From: Micromonospora sp. WMMA1363
GTDB taxonomy: Bacteria; Actinomycetota; Actinomycetes; Mycobacteriales; Micromonosporaceae
DNA: 64,000 bases
NCBI RefSeq assembly: GCF_030345795.1
Contig: NZ_JAUALB010000001.1
Coordinates: 2,782,001-2,846,000 of the forward strand
Direction of reading: 5' to 3'
In this document: positions 10,004-20,009 of the stretch, piece after piece
How positions within the stretch are numbered: position 1 is the stretch's first letter
How the letters are laid out: every line of letters begins with the position of its first letter
The notes under the pieces: model-generated
Database searches by the model: none
The model's input: the letters and a program-made list of their open reading frames with translations, nothing else
What the model was told of the DNA's origin: nothing
Translations under genes and position numbers: made by a program

Positions 10004-12600
10004 ACGCCACCCCCCAGAGCACCCCGACCGGCGCCGGCACGGACCGGGAGCTGCACACCGCGATCGGCCGGATCGCCCGCGTCCCGCAGCTCCTCATCGC
10101 CTGTGACTACGACGGCACGCTCGCACCGATCGTGGCGGACCCGAGCAGGGCCGTGCCGTTGCCGGAATCGGTGGCCGCGGTGCGCGCGCTCGCCTCGCTG
10201 CCGCAGACCACCGTGGCGGTGGTCTCCGGCCGGGCGCTACGCGACCTGGCCGCGTTGTCCCGGCTGCCGAGCGAGGTCCACCTGGTCGGCAGCCACGGCT
10301 CCGAGTTCGACATCGGTTTCGTCGAGCGGCTCTCCCCCGAACTGATCGCCGTCCGCACCCGGCTGCGCGACGCGCTGCGCGAAGTCGCCGCCGCGCACCC
10401 GGGCATCCGACTGGAACGCAAACCGGCCAGCGTTGCCGTGCACACCCGCGGCGTCGACCCGCCGGTCGCCGCCGCCGCCATCGAGGCGGTCCGCAGCGGC
10501 CCCGCGACCTGGGACGGCGTCACCGTCACCCAGGGCAAGGAGGTCATCGAGCTGTCGGTGGTGGCCACCCACAAGGGAACCGCCGTCGATCAGTTGCGGA
10601 CCCAGCTCTCCGCCAGCGCGGTGTTGTTCATCGGTGACGACATCACCGACGAGAACGCTTTCGGTAACCTGCACGGACCGGACGTCGGCATCAAGATCGG
10701 GCCGGGCGAGACGAGGGCGCAGTACCGGGTGGCCGAGCCGATCGAGGCGGCCCGGGCCCTCGGGCTGCTGCTGGAGACCCGGCGGCACTGGCTGTTCGGG
10801 GAGCGGGCGGTGCCCATCGAGCGGCACTCGATGCTGGCCAACGGGCGTACCGTCGCCCTACTCACCCCCGAAGCCAAGATCACCTGGCTCTGTAACCCCA
10901 AACCCGACTCCGCCGCGATCTTCGCTGACCTGGTCGGCGGCAGTCCTGCCGGATACTTCAGCGTCGCGCCGGAGCGCGGCGGCATCCCGCTCGGGCAGCG
11001 GTACCGCTCGGGCACCATGACCGTCGAGACCCGCTGGTCCGGCCTGACCGTCACCGACTGGCTCGACTTCCCGACCACCGAGACCACACCGGACGGCCCG
11101 GCGATCGTCAGCGCCGACTCGACCCTGATCCGGGTCCTCAGCGGCAGCGGCCGCGCCCGCCTGGAGTTCGCCCCGCGGCCCGAGTTCGGCCAGGTCGCCG
11201 TCCAGCTGCAACCGCTCGACGACGGCCTGCTGGTGCTCGGCTCCAACGAACCGGTCGCGCTCTACTCCCCCGGGGTCGAGTGGCAGGTCACCGGTGACAG
11301 CGTGTACGAGACGGCCAAGGCCGTCGTCGACCTGTCCGCCGTCGGCGGACAGGTCGTGCTGGAGATGCGGTTCGGCACGCACAGCCTCGAGCACCACCGG
11401 CTGGCGATCAACGACCGGCAGGCCGCGGCGGAGCAGCCGTGGAAGGACTGGGTGGCCTCGCTGCGGTTGCCGAACACCGCCCGGGACCTGGTCGCCCGCA
11501 GCGCGCTCACGCTGCGCGCGCTCTGCCACGAGCCGAGCGGCTCGATCCTGGCCGCCGCGACCACCTCGCTGCCGGAGGAGCTGGGCGGCGTCCGGAACTG
11601 GGACTACCGCTACTGCTGGCTGCGGGACGCCGCGATGACCGCCCGCGCCCTGGTCGACCTCGGCTCGACCGCGGAGGCCGAGGCCCTGCTACGGTGGATC
11701 GACGGCGTCGTGGAACGCACCGGCGGACACCCGGAACGGCTGCACCCGCTCTACACCGTCGACGGCTACGAGTTGGGCGCCGAGGCCGTCATCGACACCC
11801 TGCCCGGGTACGCCGGCTCGCGGCCGGTCCGGGTCGGCAACCTCGCCAACCACCAACTCCAGCTGGACGTGTTCGGCCCGATCGCCGACCTGATCGCGGC
11901 CGTGGCGGATGCGCGCGGCTCGGTCCGCGAGGACGAGTGGCGGGTCCTGGAGAACATGGTCGAGGCGGTCCGCCGTCGCTGGCACGAGCCGGACCACGGC
12001 ATCTGGGAGGCCCGTCTCCCGCCCCGGCACCACATCTTCTCCAAGGTCATGTGCTGGATGACGGTCGACCGGGCGCTGCACGTGGTGCGCCGGCACGGCG
12101 GCGAGGACCGGCCGGAGTGGGTGGAGCTGCGGGACCGGATCGGTGCCAACGTGCTGGAGTTCGGCTGGCACGAGCACGCGGAGGCGTACAGCGTCGCGTA
12201 CGGGCACGAGGACAGCGACGCGTCCTCCCTCTGGATCGGCCTCTCCGGCCTGCTCCCCGGCGACGACCCGCGCTTCCTGTCAACCGTGCTCAAGATCGAG
12301 GCCGACCTCCGCAGCGGCCCGGTCGTCTACCGCTACCACTGGGACGACGGCCTGCCGGGGCGCGAGGGCGGCTTCCACATCTGCACCGCGTGGCTGGTCG
12401 AGGCGTACCTGCGTACCGGCCGCCGCACCGATGCGGAAGAGCTGTTCGTCCAGATGACCGACACCGCCGGACCGACCGGGCTGCTGCCCGAGCAGTACGA
12501 CCCGCTGGCCGAACGCGGGCTGGGTAACCACCCGCAGGCCTACAGCCATCTCGGCGTGATCCGCTGCGCGCTGCTGCTGGACAACATGCTCAAGCAGTGA
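10000..12600 (+). CDS. otsB: Fused trehalose-6-phosphatase (OtsB) and GH15 glycoside hydrolase
   Basis: An 866-residue two-domain protein. Residues about 20-250 are a HAD-type trehalose-phosphate phosphatase: DYDGTLAP (nucleophile Asp near residue 35), VVSGR, and [10 protein letters not shown] near 210. Residues about 265-860 are a GH15 (alpha/alpha)6 hydrolase, related to bacterial trehalases and glucoamylases: it has [12 protein letters not shown] near 541 and the C-terminal Glu motif LLPEQYDP near 828, followed by [14 protein letters not shown] at 10000 overlaps the otsA stop (GTGA). Joining a trehalose-making phosphatase to a probable trehalose-degrading domain is striking; whether the GH15 half acts on trehalose, maltose or longer glucans is inferred only from family. 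Confidence 0.92.
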   Translation: MNATPQSTPTGAGTDRELHTAIGRIARVPQLLIACDYDGTLAPIVADPSRAVPLPESVAAVRALASLPQTTVAVVSGRALRDLAALSRLPSEVHLVGSHGSEFDIGFVERLSPELIAVRTRLRDALREVAAAHPGIRLERKPASVAVHTRGVDPPVAAAAIEAVRSGPATWDGVTVTQGKEVIELSVVATHKGTAVDQLRTQLSASAVLFIGDDITDENAFGNLHGPDVGIKIGPGETRAQYRVAEPIEAARALGLLLETRRHWLFGERAVPIERHSMLANGRTVALLTPEAKITWLCNPKPDSAAIFADLVGGSPAGYFSVAPERGGIPLGQRYRSGTMTVETRWSGLTVTDWLDFPTTETTPDGPAIVSADSTLIRVLSGSGRARLEFAPRPEFGQVAVQLQPLDDGLLVLGSNEPVALYSPGVEWQVTGDSVYETAKAVVDLSAVGGQVVLEMRFGTHSLEHHRLAINDRQAAAEQPWKDWVASLRLPNTARDLVARSALTLRALCHEPSGSILAAATTSLPEELGGVRNWDYRYCWLRDAAMTARALVDLGSTAEAEALLRWIDGVVERTGGHPERLHPLYTVDGYELGAEAVIDTLPGYAGSRPVRVGNLANHQLQLDVFGPIADLIAAVADARGSVREDEWRVLENMVEAVRRRWHEPDHGIWEARLPPRHHIFSKVMCWMTVDRALHVVRRHGGEDRPEWVELRDRIGANVLEFGWHEHAEAYSVAYGHEDSDASSLWIGLSGLLPGDDPRFLSTVLKIEADLRSGPVVYRYHWDDGLPGREGGFHICTAWLVEAYLRTGRRTDAEELFVQMTDTAGPTGLLPEQYDPLAERGLGNHPQAYSHLGVIRCALLLDNMLKQ

Positions 12601-12615
12601 CCGACCAGCATCGAC

Positions 12616-12641
12616 GGCGGCCGGACCCGGTTCCGGCCGCC
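12616..12641. terminator. Hairpin between convergent operons
   Basis: A 9-bp perfect stem (ggcggccgg / ccggccgcc) with an 8-base loop lies 15 bases after the otsB-fusion stop and 57 bases beyond the cobA stop. There is no T-run, as is usual in actinomycetes, so it could serve both strands. Confidence 0.55.
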
Positions 12642-12698
12642 ACCGCGGATCCGGCCGAACGAGAGGATCAGGGTCGGCGCCCGGCGGGCAGAACCCGC

Positions 12699-13946
12699 TC
12701 ACCCGTCCGGCGTGAGGGCCGACACCACGTCGCCGATGACGACGATCGCCGGGGGGCGTAGACCGGTTGCGGCCACGTCGTGCGCCACCTCGCCCAGCGT
12801 CGAGCGCAGGGCCCGCTGGGCGCCGGTCGTGCCCTCCTGCACCACCACGGCCGGGGTCGCCGCCGGCCGGCCGTGCGCGACCAGGGTGGCGGCGATCGCG
12901 GGTAGGTTTTTCAGCCCCATCAGGATCACCAGGGTGCCGCGCAACCCCGCCAGGTGCTCCCAGCGCACCAGCGAGTCGGGCGAGTCGGGCGCGACATGCC
13001 CGGACACCACGGTGAATTCGTGCGCCACCGCCCGGTGGGTCACCGGAACACCGGCCGCCGCCGGCACGGCGATCGCGCTCGTCACCCCGGGGACCACCGT
13101 GACCGGTACGCACGCCTCGGCGCAGGCCAGCAACTCCTCGCCGCCACGGCCGAAGACGTACGGGTCGCCGCCCTTCAGCCGGACGACGACCTTCCCGGCC
13201 AGCGCCCGGTCGACCAGGATGCGGTTGATCTCCTCCTGTGCCCGGGACGGGCCGTAGGGAATCTTGGAGGCGTCGACCAGTTCGACGTCCGGACGCAGTT
13301 CGTCCAGGAGCAGCCCGGGCACGAGCCGGTCGGCGACCACCACGTCCGCCTCGGTGAGCAGTCGCCACCCCTTCACGGTGATCAGCTCCGGGTCGCCCGG
13401 CCCAGCCCCGACGAGCGCCACGCGTCCGGCCCCAGGGGCGACAGCAGCGGCCCCCTCGTCGACCGTGGTCGTCCGGGTGGGGCTCGGCCGGGCGCCCAGG
13501 AGTTCACGGATGGCGTCGCGGACGGTCATCGCGCGGTGCGGGTCGCCGCCGCCGAGGACGGCCACCGTCACCGGGCCGCTCCGGGTGACCGCCGGCGTCC
13601 AGGCCGTCGCGGCCGCCCGGTCATCGGCCCGGACGCAGAAGACCCGCCGCTCGGCGGCGGCCGCGCTGACCGACGCGGCGGCCACCGGGTCATCGACCGC
13701 CACCTGGACCAGCCACGCGCCGTCGAGATCGTCCGCGGCGAACCGGCGCCGGGCCCAGTGCAGCCGGCCGGCGTCGACGTGGGACCGCAGCGCCGGGGTC
13801 AACTCCGGTGCGACCAGGAAGACGTCCGCGCCCGCGTCGAGCAGCGCCGGCACCCGGCGGGTCGCGACCGCTCCCCCGCCCACCACGACAACGCGTCGGC
13901 CGGCGAGGCGCAGACCGAGCGGGTACGGGCTGGTCCGCTCGGTCAC
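12699..13946 (-). CDS. cobA: Uroporphyrinogen-III C-methyltransferase with CysG-type N-terminal domain
   Basis: A 415-residue fusion. Residues about 1-150 form a precorrin-2 dehydrogenase-like NAD-binding domain (VVVVGGGAVATRRVPALL). Residues about 160-400 form the SAM-dependent methyltransferase, with LVGAGPGDPELITVKG, VVVRLKGGDPYVFGRGGEE and VVPGVTSAIAVPA. It methylates uroporphyrinogen III twice to precorrin-2, the branch point to sirohaem and cobalamin. GTG at 13946 overlaps the cobT stop by four bases; gene order cobC-cobT-cobA makes a cobalamin role most likely, but supply of sirohaem is equally possible. Confidence 0.93.
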   Translation of the reverse strand: MTERTSPYPLGLRLAGRRVVVVGGGAVATRRVPALLDAGADVFLVAPELTPALRSHVDAGRLHWARRRFAADDLDGAWLVQVAVDDPVAAASVSAAAAERRVFCVRADDRAAATAWTPAVTRSGPVTVAVLGGGDPHRAMTVRDAIRELLGARPSPTRTTTVDEGAAAVAPGAGRVALVGAGPGDPELITVKGWRLLTEADVVVADRLVPGLLLDELRPDVELVDASKIPYGPSRAQEEINRILVDRALAGKVVVRLKGGDPYVFGRGGEELLACAEACVPVTVVPGVTSAIAVPAAAGVPVTHRAVAHEFTVVSGHVAPDSPDSLVRWEHLAGLRGTLVILMGLKNLPAIAATLVAHGRPAATPAVVVQEGTTGAQRALRSTLGEVAHDVAATGLRPPAIVVIGDVVSALTPDG

Positions 13947-15013
13947 TTCTCGGCCACTCCCGCCGAGTCGAAGGTGGCCACCTCGTGCAACACCCGTACC
14001 GCACCGGTGACCACCGGCAACGCCAGCAGCGCCCCGGTGCCCTCGCCGAGGCGCAACCCGAGGTCGATCAGCGGGGTCAGCCCGAGGTGGCGCAGTGCCA
14101 CCGTGGCGCCCGGTTCCGCCGAACGGTGCCCGGCGACCATGGCGCCGGTGGCGTGCGGTGCGAAGGCCGCGGCGGCCAGGGCGGCGGAGACCGCGATCAC
14201 GCCGTCCAGCAGCACCGGGACGCGCCGCGCCGCGGCGCCCAGGATCAGCCCGGCCAGGGCCGCGTGCTCCAGACCTCCGACGGCGGCCAGTACGCCCAGC
14301 GGATCGGCCGGGTCGGGGCCGTGCCGGCGCAGCGCGGTCGCGACCATCTCGATCTTGTGCCGGTAGGTGGGGTCGTCGACCCCGGTGCCCCGGCCGGTCG
14401 CCTCGGTGGCGTCCACTCCCACGAAGGCCGCGATCAGGGCAGCGGCCGGTGTGGTGTTGCCGATGCCCATGTCCCCGGTGAGCAGGATGGCGGCCCCGGC
14501 GTCGACCAGTTCCCCGGCGACCCGGATCCCGGTCTCGACCGCGGCCCGGGTCTCGTCCCGGGTCAGCGCGGCGCCGAGCGTCATGTCCCGGGTGCCGCGT
14601 CGTACGTTCGCCTCGACCAGTCGCGGCGCCGGTCCGGTGCCCGCACCGGCCACCGGCGCCGTGGCGACCCCGACGTCCACCACGGTGACCGAGGCGCCGG
14701 CCTGCCGGGCGAACGCGTTGACCACCGCCCCGCCGGCCAGGAAGTTGCCGATCATCTGGGCGGTGACCTCCTGCGGCCATGGAGTCACGCCCTGGGCGTG
14801 CACGCCGTGGTCACCGGCGAAGATGGCCACGGCGGCCGGTTCGGGCAGCGGCGGCGGGCAGGTCCCGGCCAGACCGGCGAGGCGTACGGAGAGCTCCTCC
14901 AGGGCACCGAGCGAGCCGGCGGGCTTGGTGAGCCGGGCCTGCCGGTCCCGGGCGTCGGCCATCGCCCGCTCGTCGAGCCGTCCGATCGCCGCGATCGTCG
15001 TGTCCAGCATCAT
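13943..15013 (-). CDS. cobT: Nicotinate-nucleotide--dimethylbenzimidazole phosphoribosyltransferase
   Basis: A 356-residue cytosolic enzyme that makes alpha-ribazole phosphate, the lower-ligand precursor of cobalamin. Landmarks are LTKPAGSLGALEEL, VAIFAGDHGVHAQGV, GDMGIGNTTPAAAL and the C-terminal LRLGEGTGALLAL, whose Glu is the catalytic base in the family. Two ATG codons in a row (15013, 15010) are possible starts; the first overlaps the cobC stop in an ATGA and follows a ggagg. Confidence 0.95.
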   Translation of the reverse strand: MMLDTTIAAIGRLDERAMADARDRQARLTKPAGSLGALEELSVRLAGLAGTCPPPLPEPAAVAIFAGDHGVHAQGVTPWPQEVTAQMIGNFLAGGAVVNAFARQAGASVTVVDVGVATAPVAGAGTGPAPRLVEANVRRGTRDMTLGAALTRDETRAAVETGIRVAGELVDAGAAILLTGDMGIGNTTPAAALIAAFVGVDATEATGRGTGVDDPTYRHKIEMVATALRRHGPDPADPLGVLAAVGGLEHAALAGLILGAAARRVPVLLDGVIAVSAALAAAAFAPHATGAMVAGHRSAEPGATVALRHLGLTPLIDLGLRLGEGTGALLALPVVTGAVRVLHEVATFDSAGVAEK

Positions 15014-16161
15014 GCCTCCAGGATCTCCGCAAGTACCTCGGTGAAAGCGTCGGTGGTCGCCGGGTCGCGGACGGCGACCCGTAGCCAGTCCGGGCCGAGC
15101 CCGGGAAACGTGTCGCCGCGGCGTACCGCCCAGCCGCGCTCGCGCAGTGTGGCTCGCACGGCGGCGGCGCCGGGCAGGTGAAGCAGCACGAAGGCGCTGG
15201 CTGGCCGGCCGGCGACGCGTACCCCCGGCAGCGCCGTCAGGCGTGCGACCAGGTGGTCGCGGTCGGCGGCGAGGCGCGCGGCGATCTCGCGCTCAGCCTC
15301 GATCGCCTCGGGCGCGGCGCAGGCCGCGGCGGCGGCCAGCGCCGGGCTCGAGACCGCCCACAGCGGCTGCACGGCGGCGAGCCGGTCCAGCAGGGCGGCC
15401 TCGCCGAGCAGGTAGCCGACCCGCAGCCCGGCCAGCCCCCAGGTCTTGGTGAGGCTCCGGACGACCAGCAAACCCGGCAGGTCGCGTCGGCCGGCGAACG
15501 ATTCCGGCTCGCCGGGCGCCCCCGGCGCGGTGGTGGTGTCGGCGAACGCCTCGTCGATGACGAGAACCCGCCCCGGCCGAGCCAGCGTGGCCAGGTCGAC
15601 GGCGGGGTGCAGCACCGAGGTCGGGTTGGTCGGGTTGCCGACCATGACCAGGTCGGCGTCCGCGGGGATCCGGCCGGGGTCGAGCCGGAACCCCGCGCCT
15701 GGGTCGAGCAGCACATGCTCGACCTGGTGCCCCGCCGCCCGCAGGGCGACCTCCGGCTCGGTGAACTGGGGATGCACGACCACCGGGCGGCGGGCCCCGC
15801 GCAGCGCCTGCGCGATCAGCACGAAGCCCTCGGCGGCGCCGGAGGTCAGCAGCACCTCGGCCGGGGGGCGCCCGTGCCGGGCGGCGACGGCGGCCCGCGC
15901 CGGCCTCGGGTCCGGGTACGCGGCCAGGTCGTCGAGCGCCGCGGTGATCGGGGCCGCCAGCCAGTCGGGCATCGGGGCTCGGCGCACGTTGACGGCGAGG
16001 TCGACCAGGCCCGGGGTGGCCTCGGCGTCGCCGTGGTGCCGGAGGTCGGGCTCGGCAGTGGCGTGCCCGCCGGTGGCGGGGGCGCGACCGGGCGGGCCGG
16101 CGGGGGCACCGGGTCGGGTGCGGATCGCGCCGGGGCATGCCTCGATCGGCTGAGCACACAT
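15010..16161 (-). CDS. cobC: CobC-like PLP aminotransferase-fold enzyme (threonine-phosphate decarboxylase type)
   Basis: A 383-residue fold-type I PLP enzyme related to histidinol-phosphate aminotransferase. The Schiff-base lysine sits in RSLTKTWGLAGLRVGY; MVGNPTNPTSVLHP and VLVIDEAFAD are the PLP-binding motifs. In cobalamin operons this family makes (R)-1-amino-2-propanol phosphate for the nucleotide loop; its position directly before cobT supports that over histidine synthesis. ATG at 16161 is chosen; a longer frame to 16272 runs into the AT-rich promoter region. No cobalamin riboswitch signature is visible upstream. Confidence 0.85.
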   Translation of the reverse strand: MCAQPIEACPGAIRTRPGAPAGPPGRAPATGGHATAEPDLRHHGDAEATPGLVDLAVNVRRAPMPDWLAAPITAALDDLAAYPDPRPARAAVAARHGRPPAEVLLTSGAAEGFVLIAQALRGARRPVVVHPQFTEPEVALRAAGHQVEHVLLDPGAGFRLDPGRIPADADLVMVGNPTNPTSVLHPAVDLATLARPGRVLVIDEAFADTTTAPGAPGEPESFAGRRDLPGLLVVRSLTKTWGLAGLRVGYLLGEAALLDRLAAVQPLWAVSSPALAAAAACAAPEAIEAEREIAARLAADRDHLVARLTALPGVRVAGRPASAFVLLHLPGAAAVRATLRERGWAVRRGDTFPGLGPDWLRVAVRDPATTDAFTEVLAEILEA

Positions 16162-16283
16162 GAGCGCGATCCTGCCGGGAAGGAGGCGTGCGGGACAGCG
16201 AAACACGGCGTGGGCCACATCACGAGCCATCGCGTTTATGAATATTTCTCGGATATTAACGGGAATTATCATAACTTGATGAG
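16162..16283. promoter_or_regulatory. AT-rich divergent promoter region cobC / PBP
   Basis: A pocket at 16235-16282 is far richer in A and T than its surroundings. It contains the short inverted repeat aatat-N7-atatt (about 16241-16257) and a -10-like tatcat at about 16267, some 15 bases before the GTG of the PBP gene, so the PBP transcript may have a very short leader. The inverted repeat could be an operator shared by the two divergent operons. Confidence 0.45.
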
Positions 16284-18416
16284 GTGAGCAACCGACCCCT
16301 TGCCGCCGCTGCTCGTCTCGTCCCTCTCCTCCGTGCCGGACTGATCGCCGGCATCGTGGTCGCCGCCGTGGCCTATCCCGTCGCCGCCGCCACCGGCATC
16401 GGCGCCAAGGTCACCGCGCACGCGCTGGAGCACAAGACGAAGATCCTCACCACCGCTCTGCCCGCCGAGACGTCGTACTTGTACGCACCGGACGGAAAGA
16501 CCGTGCTGACGATGTTCTACGAGGAGTACCGGCAGTACACGAAGCTCGCCGACATGTCACCGAACATCCAGCAGGCGATCGTGGCAGCCGAGGACGCCCG
16601 CTTCTGGCAGCACCACGGGGTCGACCCCAAGGGCGTCGCCCGCGCCTTCGTGGCCAACGCCCGGTCCAGCGGCGTCTCCCAAGGCGCGTCGACGCTGACC
16701 ATGCAGTACGTCCGGATGGCCCTGCGGGACAGCGCGACGACACCGAAGGAGGTGCAGGAGGCGACCCAGCAGACCAGCCTCCGCAAGATCCGGGAGATGC
16801 GGATGGCCCTGGACCTCGAGGAGGAGCTGAGCAAGGAGCAGATCCTGGAGCGCTACCTCAACTCCGCGTACTTCGGACACCGCGCCTACGGCATCTACGC
16901 CGCCAGCGAGATCTTCTTCTCCAAGACCCCGAAGGACCTCACACCGGTCGAGGCCGCCACGCTCGCCGGGCTGGTGAAGTCACCGTCGCAGTACGACCCG
17001 GCCAGCTCCGACCAGCAGGACGCCACCGCGCGCCGCAACTACGTGCTGGACCGGATGACCCAGCTCGGCTACCTCTCGGCGGACGCCGCCACCGCCGCCA
17101 GGTCCGAGCCGATCCGCCTGCGGCTGAGCTACCCGTCCAACGACTGCGCCTCGGTGCCGGAGAAGTGGAACAGCTGGGGCTTCGCCTGCGACTACCTGAA
17201 GAACTGGTGGAGCGCCCAGCCCGCCTTCGGCAGCAACCGGCTGGAGCGGATGGACAAATTACGCCGGGGCGGATACCGGATCGTGCTCAGCCTCGACCCG
17301 AAGATCCAGGACGCGGCCGAGAAGAACGTCGGCGCCAAGGCGAACACCGGCAGCCCGTTCGCCAACGGCATCGTGGTCACGGAGCCCGGCACCGGGCGGG
17401 TCAAGGCCATGGCGGTGAACCGGACGTACTCGCTGAACGTGGACGACAACCCGCTCAGCTCCAACCCGGAGGCGGGGCCGAAGGTCAAGGCCAACTACCC
17501 GAACACGGTGGCACCCCTGCTCGGCGGCGGCGACCTGCCGGGCTACCAGGCCGGGTCGACGTTCAAGATGTTCCCGCTGCTCGCCGCACTCGACGCCGGA
17601 ATGCCCCTCAACACCACCTTCAACGCGCCACACCGGTACCGGTCGGAGGTCTACAACGGCTGGGCGCCGTCGAACGCCAGCGGTGCGATGTCCGGCACCC
17701 AGACGATGTGGTCCGGCTTCGGCAAGTCGGTGAACACGTACTTCGTCTGGCTGGAGGAGCAGGTCGGGGCGGACAAGGCGGTGCGCCTGGCCGAGCAGCT
17801 GGGCCTGCGCTGGCGGACCGACGTGGACCGGGAACACGCGGCCCCGGCGAAGGCGAAGACGTGGGGCGCGTTCACCCTGGGCGTCTCCGACGCCACCCCA
17901 CTGGAGATGGCCAACGCGTACGGCGCCGTGGCGGCGGAGGGCCGGTACTGCGAGGCGATCCCGGTGCAGGGCATCTACAACCGGGACGGCACCCCGGCGA
18001 TGTACCGGACCACCGCCGGGATCGAACGGGAGATCGCCAAACCGCGTTGCCGCCAGGTGGTCAGCGCCGACGCCGCCCGGGCGGCCACCGACGCCGCCCG
18101 GTGCCCCACCGGCGACACCCCGGCGAAAGGCAGCTGTGGGGGCTGGTCGACGGCGGACAGCGTCCGGGGCACGGTCGGCCGCCCCGTCGCCGGCAAGACC
18201 GGTACCACGGACAGCACCCGATCGGCCTGGTTCGTCGCATTCACCCCGGAGTTGGCGGCGGCCAGCTTCATCTCGGACCCGGACAACCCGTTCAACGCGG
18301 TCGGTGACGGCCAGTCCCAGATCCCGATCCAGGCGGTCGGGAACACCCTGAAGGAAGCCCTCAAGGGCAAGCCCAACCGCGATTTCACCCCACCGTCGGA
18401 CGCGATCGTCGGCTGA
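16284..18416 (+). CDS. Bifunctional penicillin-binding protein (class A PBP)
   Basis: A 710-residue membrane-anchored peptidoglycan polymerase. One N-terminal transmembrane helix lies at about residues 15-38. The GT51 glycosyltransferase domain (about 70-260) has the catalytic Glu in AAEDARFWQHHG, then GASTLTMQYVRM. The transpeptidase domain (about 330-680) shows the S-x-x-K motif in AGSTFKMF, S-x-N in GKSVNTYF and K-T-G in AGKTGTTD. No PASTA repeats follow; the protein ends soon after the transpeptidase domain. GTG at 16284 is directly preceded by gatgag. It polymerises and cross-links cell wall outside the membrane. Confidence 0.95.
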   Translation: MSNRPLAAAARLVPLLRAGLIAGIVVAAVAYPVAAATGIGAKVTAHALEHKTKILTTALPAETSYLYAPDGKTVLTMFYEEYRQYTKLADMSPNIQQAIVAAEDARFWQHHGVDPKGVARAFVANARSSGVSQGASTLTMQYVRMALRDSATTPKEVQEATQQTSLRKIREMRMALDLEEELSKEQILERYLNSAYFGHRAYGIYAASEIFFSKTPKDLTPVEAATLAGLVKSPSQYDPASSDQQDATARRNYVLDRMTQLGYLSADAATAARSEPIRLRLSYPSNDCASVPEKWNSWGFACDYLKNWWSAQPAFGSNRLERMDKLRRGGYRIVLSLDPKIQDAAEKNVGAKANTGSPFANGIVVTEPGTGRVKAMAVNRTYSLNVDDNPLSSNPEAGPKVKANYPNTVAPLLGGGDLPGYQAGSTFKMFPLLAALDAGMPLNTTFNAPHRYRSEVYNGWAPSNASGAMSGTQTMWSGFGKSVNTYFVWLEEQVGADKAVRLAEQLGLRWRTDVDREHAAPAKAKTWGAFTLGVSDATPLEMANAYGAVAAEGRYCEAIPVQGIYNRDGTPAMYRTTAGIEREIAKPRCRQVVSADAARAATDAARCPTGDTPAKGSCGGWSTADSVRGTVGRPVAGKTGTTDSTRSAWFVAFTPELAAASFISDPDNPFNAVGDGQSQIPIQAVGNTLKEALKGKPNRDFTPPSDAIVG

Positions 18417-18434
18417 CCCACCTCCTCCCGCCGA

Positions 18435-19847
18435 TCACGCGGGAACCCCACCGGCCCGGGCATCCGCCGGCGCCACCCGCACGGCCGCCGCGACCAGCCG
18501 GGAGGCCAGCCCCGGGTACCCGGCCCAGTGCAGCGTGAGCTGCGAGGCGTGCACCCCTCGCCAGACGAAACCCTCGGGCGCACCGCCCGCCCAACTCCAC
18601 GCCGGCCGCTGCCCAGCCCGGGGCGTGAGCACCGCCCGGTGCTCCTTGTGCCCGGTCACCGTCGCGCCGGTCGCCGCGACGACACTGTCGGCGCCGGCGG
18701 TCGCGGTGCGGTACCCCACCACCAGGCCGTCCCGTCCCCGGCCGACCGCGTCCAGCACCCCGCACATCGGCATGCCGTCCAACTCCCGGGCCAGCCACAG
18801 CAGGCCGGCGCCCTCGGCGACGACCGGACGGTCGGTGCGGGCCAGCTCGGCCACGGCGATGCAGAGTCGACGGTTGGCCGACAGCCGCTCGGCGTACGAC
18901 TCGGGCAGGCCACCCCCGATGACCAGTGCCCGGGTGCCGACCGGCAACGTCTCGTCGTGCAGCGGATCCACCGTCACCACCTCGGCACCGGCCGCCCGCA
19001 ACAGCTCCGCCGTCTCGGGGTGGCTGTAGCTGGCGCCGGCACCACCGGCGACCACGATCAGCGGTCGCTCGCCGGGCGACGGGGACGGCGGCTCCGGGAC
19101 GGCCGCCGGCTCGGTCTCCGGCGACCAGGGTGGCGCCGTCAACGGCGGGGCGGAGCGGGCGAGCGCCAGCAGCCGGTCCAGGTCGACGGTCGCGGCCACC
19201 GCCTCACCGAGCCGACGAACCGCCCGGTCGGCCTCGGCGGAGGCGGTGACCACCGGCACCGTCCCGTACCGCCGGGCCGGCAGGATCGGCGGCAGGTCCT
19301 GCCGCCGCAACGCGCCGTAGACCGGTACGCCGACGTCGTCCAACGCGTCGCGCAGCAGCTCCTCGTGCCGCTCGGAGCCGACCCGGTTGAGGATCACGCC
19401 AGCCAGCCAGAGCTGCTCGTCGTACGCCCGGAAACCGTGCACCAGGGCAGCCACCGACTGCCCCATCGCGGCCACGTCGACCACCAGCACGACCGGGCTG
19501 CGCAGCGCGGTGGCGACCGCCGCGGTCGACTCGCTCTCCGGCCGGCCGGTCAGCGAGTCGTACAGCCCCATGCTGCCCTGGACCACGGCGAGCCCAGCGC
19601 CGGCGGCCCCGTGGGCGAACAGCGGGGCGATCCGGTCCGCGCCGACCAGCCGCGGGTCCAGCGTGCGCCCTGGCCGCCCGGCGGCGAGCCCGAGGTACGC
19701 GCTGTCGACCCGATCCGGCCCGACCTTGAAGCCGGCGACCGGCAGATCCCGGTCGGCGAGCGCGGCGAGCACCCCGATCGCCAGCAGGTTCGTCCCATGC
19801 CCGGAAGACGGCGCGCTGAGCACCAGACGCGGCAGGACGGTCATCAT
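18435..19847 (-). CDS. cobB: CobB-like cobyrinate a,c-diamide synthase homologue with altered active sites
   Basis: A 470-residue protein aligned along its length with CobB/CbiA, which amidates cobyrinate side chains a and c using ATP and glutamine. Matching landmarks include FKVGPD (41-45), RPGRTLDP, SVAALVHGF, GVILNRVGSERHEELLR, VIGGGLPE and GVHAS near the end. Key residues differ: the P-loop reads APSSGHGTN (residues 12-20) with Thr19 where Lys is expected; residue 90 is Gln instead of Glu in the (E)GxMGLYD motif; and the glutaminase nucleophile is Gly346 (VAEGAGLLWL) where the family has Cys. I confirmed these codons on the minus strand (Gly346 is ggc). The start may be ATG 19847 or 19844. 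It may be non-catalytic or use another ammonia source. Confidence 0.85.
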   Translation of the reverse strand: MMTVLPRLVLSAPSSGHGTNLLAIGVLAALADRDLPVAGFKVGPDRVDSAYLGLAAGRPGRTLDPRLVGADRIAPLFAHGAAGAGLAVVQGSMGLYDSLTGRPESESTAAVATALRSPVVLVVDVAAMGQSVAALVHGFRAYDEQLWLAGVILNRVGSERHEELLRDALDDVGVPVYGALRRQDLPPILPARRYGTVPVVTASAEADRAVRRLGEAVAATVDLDRLLALARSAPPLTAPPWSPETEPAAVPEPPSPSPGERPLIVVAGGAGASYSHPETAELLRAAGAEVVTVDPLHDETLPVGTRALVIGGGLPESYAERLSANRRLCIAVAELARTDRPVVAEGAGLLWLARELDGMPMCGVLDAVGRGRDGLVVGYRTATAGADSVVAATGATVTGHKEHRAVLTPRAGQRPAWSWAGGAPEGFVWRGVHASQLTLHWAGYPGLASRLVAAAVRVAPADARAGGVPA

Positions 19848-20009
19848 CGGCTCCCTCGCGGGCGGCGGGTACGCGGGGTGGACCGACGGCGCGGTCCTGC
19901 GTGACGATAGCGGACCGGGCCGGCCGGGGAACGGCACCGGACCCGCCGGCCGCGCCGAGCCGGGGTCGCCCGGACCGGCGGCCCGGGTCATCCGGGTAAC
20001 CTCGTGGTC

